A stretch of 64,000 bases of DNA, taken from Leptolyngbya sp. PCC 6406. Lineage in GTDB: Bacteria; Cyanobacteriota; Cyanobacteriia; Phormidesmidales; Phormidesmidaceae. The translations under genes and the position numbers were made by a program. Under the pieces are notes generated by a model. The model was not told the DNA's origin. It saw only the letters and a list, made by a program, of their open reading frames with translations, and made no database searches. Position 1 is the stretch's first letter. The number at the start of each line of letters is the position of its first letter. Positions 63,184-64,000 of the stretch are shown piece after piece. Location of the stretch: contig NZ_KI913949.1 in the NCBI RefSeq assembly GCF_000332095.2, forward strand, positions 2,045,726 to 2,109,725, given 5' to 3'.

Positions 63184-63638
63184 GCCTCCCCAGTCGGGCT
63201 CGGGACGAGCTGTAAGAAGGCATCGAAATCATCCAGGGCAAGGCGGTACTGGGTGCCTGCTACCACTTGGTTGTATTCCGCCGCCGCCGCATCCAGGCGT
63301 TCTAGATGGACGGCGAGGCTCTCCGCTAGAGTCTTGGCCTGGGACGCATCCTGGGGCAGCAGTCGCGCTGTCACCCGGCCCAGACGTGCTCGCAGTTCTC
63401 CTAGCGGACCATGGATAAAGGAGCGGATGTTTACCCAGTCTTTGTTCTGGATGTAGTCCTCTAGTTCCGGGAAGCGATCGCGCAGGGTGATCACACCGGC
63501 ATTGAAACTCTGAATTTGGGCAATCGTGTCGGGAGTGTAGGTGGGAACCTGGGTGACACTGGGGCCACCACAGCTCACCAATACGGTGGCGATCACCGCC
63601 AGCAACAGCCCCAAAATGGGCCGATACCGTACGATCAT
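63180..63638 (-). CDS. psbQ: Photosystem II lipoprotein PsbQ
   Basis: 152 residues. Signal peptide with lipobox VLVSC (lipidated Cys23), placing it on the lumenal side of the thylakoid membrane. The four-helix-bundle region includes ALRD-like LRDRFPELEDYIQNKDWVNIRSFIHGPLGELR and ALDDFDAFLQL. CyanoQ stabilises the oxygen-evolving side of photosystem II. It lies upstream of the ThiO-like gene with a 4-bp overlap and is divergent from the PSII S4-domain gene. Confidence 0.92.
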   Translation of the reverse strand: MIVRYRPILGLLLAVIATVLVSCGGPSVTQVPTYTPDTIAQIQSFNAGVITLRDRFPELEDYIQNKDWVNIRSFIHGPLGELRARLGRVTARLLPQDASQAKTLAESLAVHLERLDAAAAEYNQVVAGTQYRLALDDFDAFLQLVPSPTGEA

Positions 63639-63828
63639 TGTTTTAATCCTCCTAAATCAGGATGTTAACTGACACACCCTAACCGGCGTTTTGGGATGCC
63701 AGGGGCCAAAGGGTAGGCCGTGTTGTATTTTACCGTTCTCCCCCGAGGCGGCGAGGGCCACCGGCGGACAAGGCACAATGGAAGATGACCCATTCAGTCT
63801 GTATCCCTATCCTGCCTGTTGCGATCGC

Positions 63829-64000
63829 ATGTTGCCCAAAGCTGACCTTCTCAAAGCCGTTGACCATAAAGATGCCCTTACCCGATTGCTAGACCAGGCG
63901 GACCAAGCCATTCGGACCTGGGAAGTAGTCGTGACAGATTTCCTGTCGCCGCCAGAACTGGTGGAGGCCCAGTCCCTATTTCAGCGGCTGACAGAGGTGC
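63829..64000 (+). CDS. Photosystem II S4 domain protein, 5' part
   Basis: The first 57 codons of a gene cut by the window end. MLPKADLLKAVDHKDALTRLLDQADQAIRTWEVVVTDFLSPPELVEAQSLFQRLTEV matches the start of the YlmH-like cyanobacterial and plastid family with a C-terminal S4 RNA-binding domain, linked to PSII function. ATG 63829 follows a HIP1 octamer; an in-frame ATG at 63778 would add 17 residues without family similarity. Confidence 0.85.
   Translation, partial: MLPKADLLKAVDHKDALTRLLDQADQAIRTWEVVVTDFLSPPELVEAQSLFQRLTEV

Overview
The window is a stretch of a cyanobacterial chromosome. The evidence is the very frequent HIP1 octamer (GCGATCGC) and a set of genes typical of cyanobacteria: psbQ, the PSII S4-domain protein, the ferredoxin-thioredoxin reductase variable chain, nblS/hik33, mrgA-type Dps, a CPP1-like protein, an Asr1405/Asl0597-family protein and an Npun_F0494-family protein. 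No rRNA, tRNA or CRISPR array was recognised. The genus cannot be fixed from the sequence alone.

Layout: 1-546 holds G/C-rich direct repeats and a strongly structured, probably non-coding RNA region. 0.55-10.3 kb is housekeeping: an Npun_F0494 protein, cobQ, a bifunctional RelA/SpoT, a CheY-like regulator, gyrA and a MalK-type ABC ATPase. 10.7-17.1 kb is a stress and regulation block: nblS, a broken Uma2 gene, two different Dps proteins, a [2Fe-2S] ferredoxin-like protein and an RppA-like regulator. 17.4-22.8 kb is a complete-looking chaperone-usher pilus operon on the minus strand (two paralogous secreted subunits, PapD-like chaperone, usher), which is uncommon in cyanobacteria; a MITE-like element sits just before the usher. 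23.5-29.9 kb has a giant multi-PAS/GAF histidine kinase and a B12-binding radical SAM protein. 30-34.1 kb has a lineage-specific hypothetical protein, an RRM protein and a formaldehyde-detoxification pair (adhC and S-formylglutathione hydrolase). 34.3-39.2 kb is a minus-strand signalling cluster of one receiver and two paralogous kinases. 39.4-44.5 kb has an FTR1 iron permease, a BASS transporter and ileS.

44.5-52.5 kb is the accessory island. At its head on the minus strand is a 1375-residue trypsin-NACHT-HEAT protein. Behind it, tightly packed or overlapping, are small toxin-antitoxin-like genes and two small proteins carrying glycine-rich N-terminal motifs related to those in the big protein. 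A decayed, frameshifted copy of the big-gene/small-gene junction lies at the far end. I propose it as a protease-armed STAND-type conflict (immunity or cell-death) system with a shared bait motif. The architecture is visible; the function is inferred.

52.6-64 kb returns to core metabolism: trpD, argJ, an exported caspase-like peptidase with an EF-hand, an HPPD-type dioxygenase, a HAD phosphatase, a CPP1-like protein, an OmpR-family regulator, ftrV, a DUF4058 remnant, a ThiO-like oxidase, psbQ, and the start of the PSII S4-domain protein, which runs off the window.

Several families of short palindromic or inverted-repeat-bounded dispersed elements fill most non-coding gaps. One supplies the stop codon of argJ, one lies before the usher, and a fragment of the same family abuts a 47-bp duplication of nblS.
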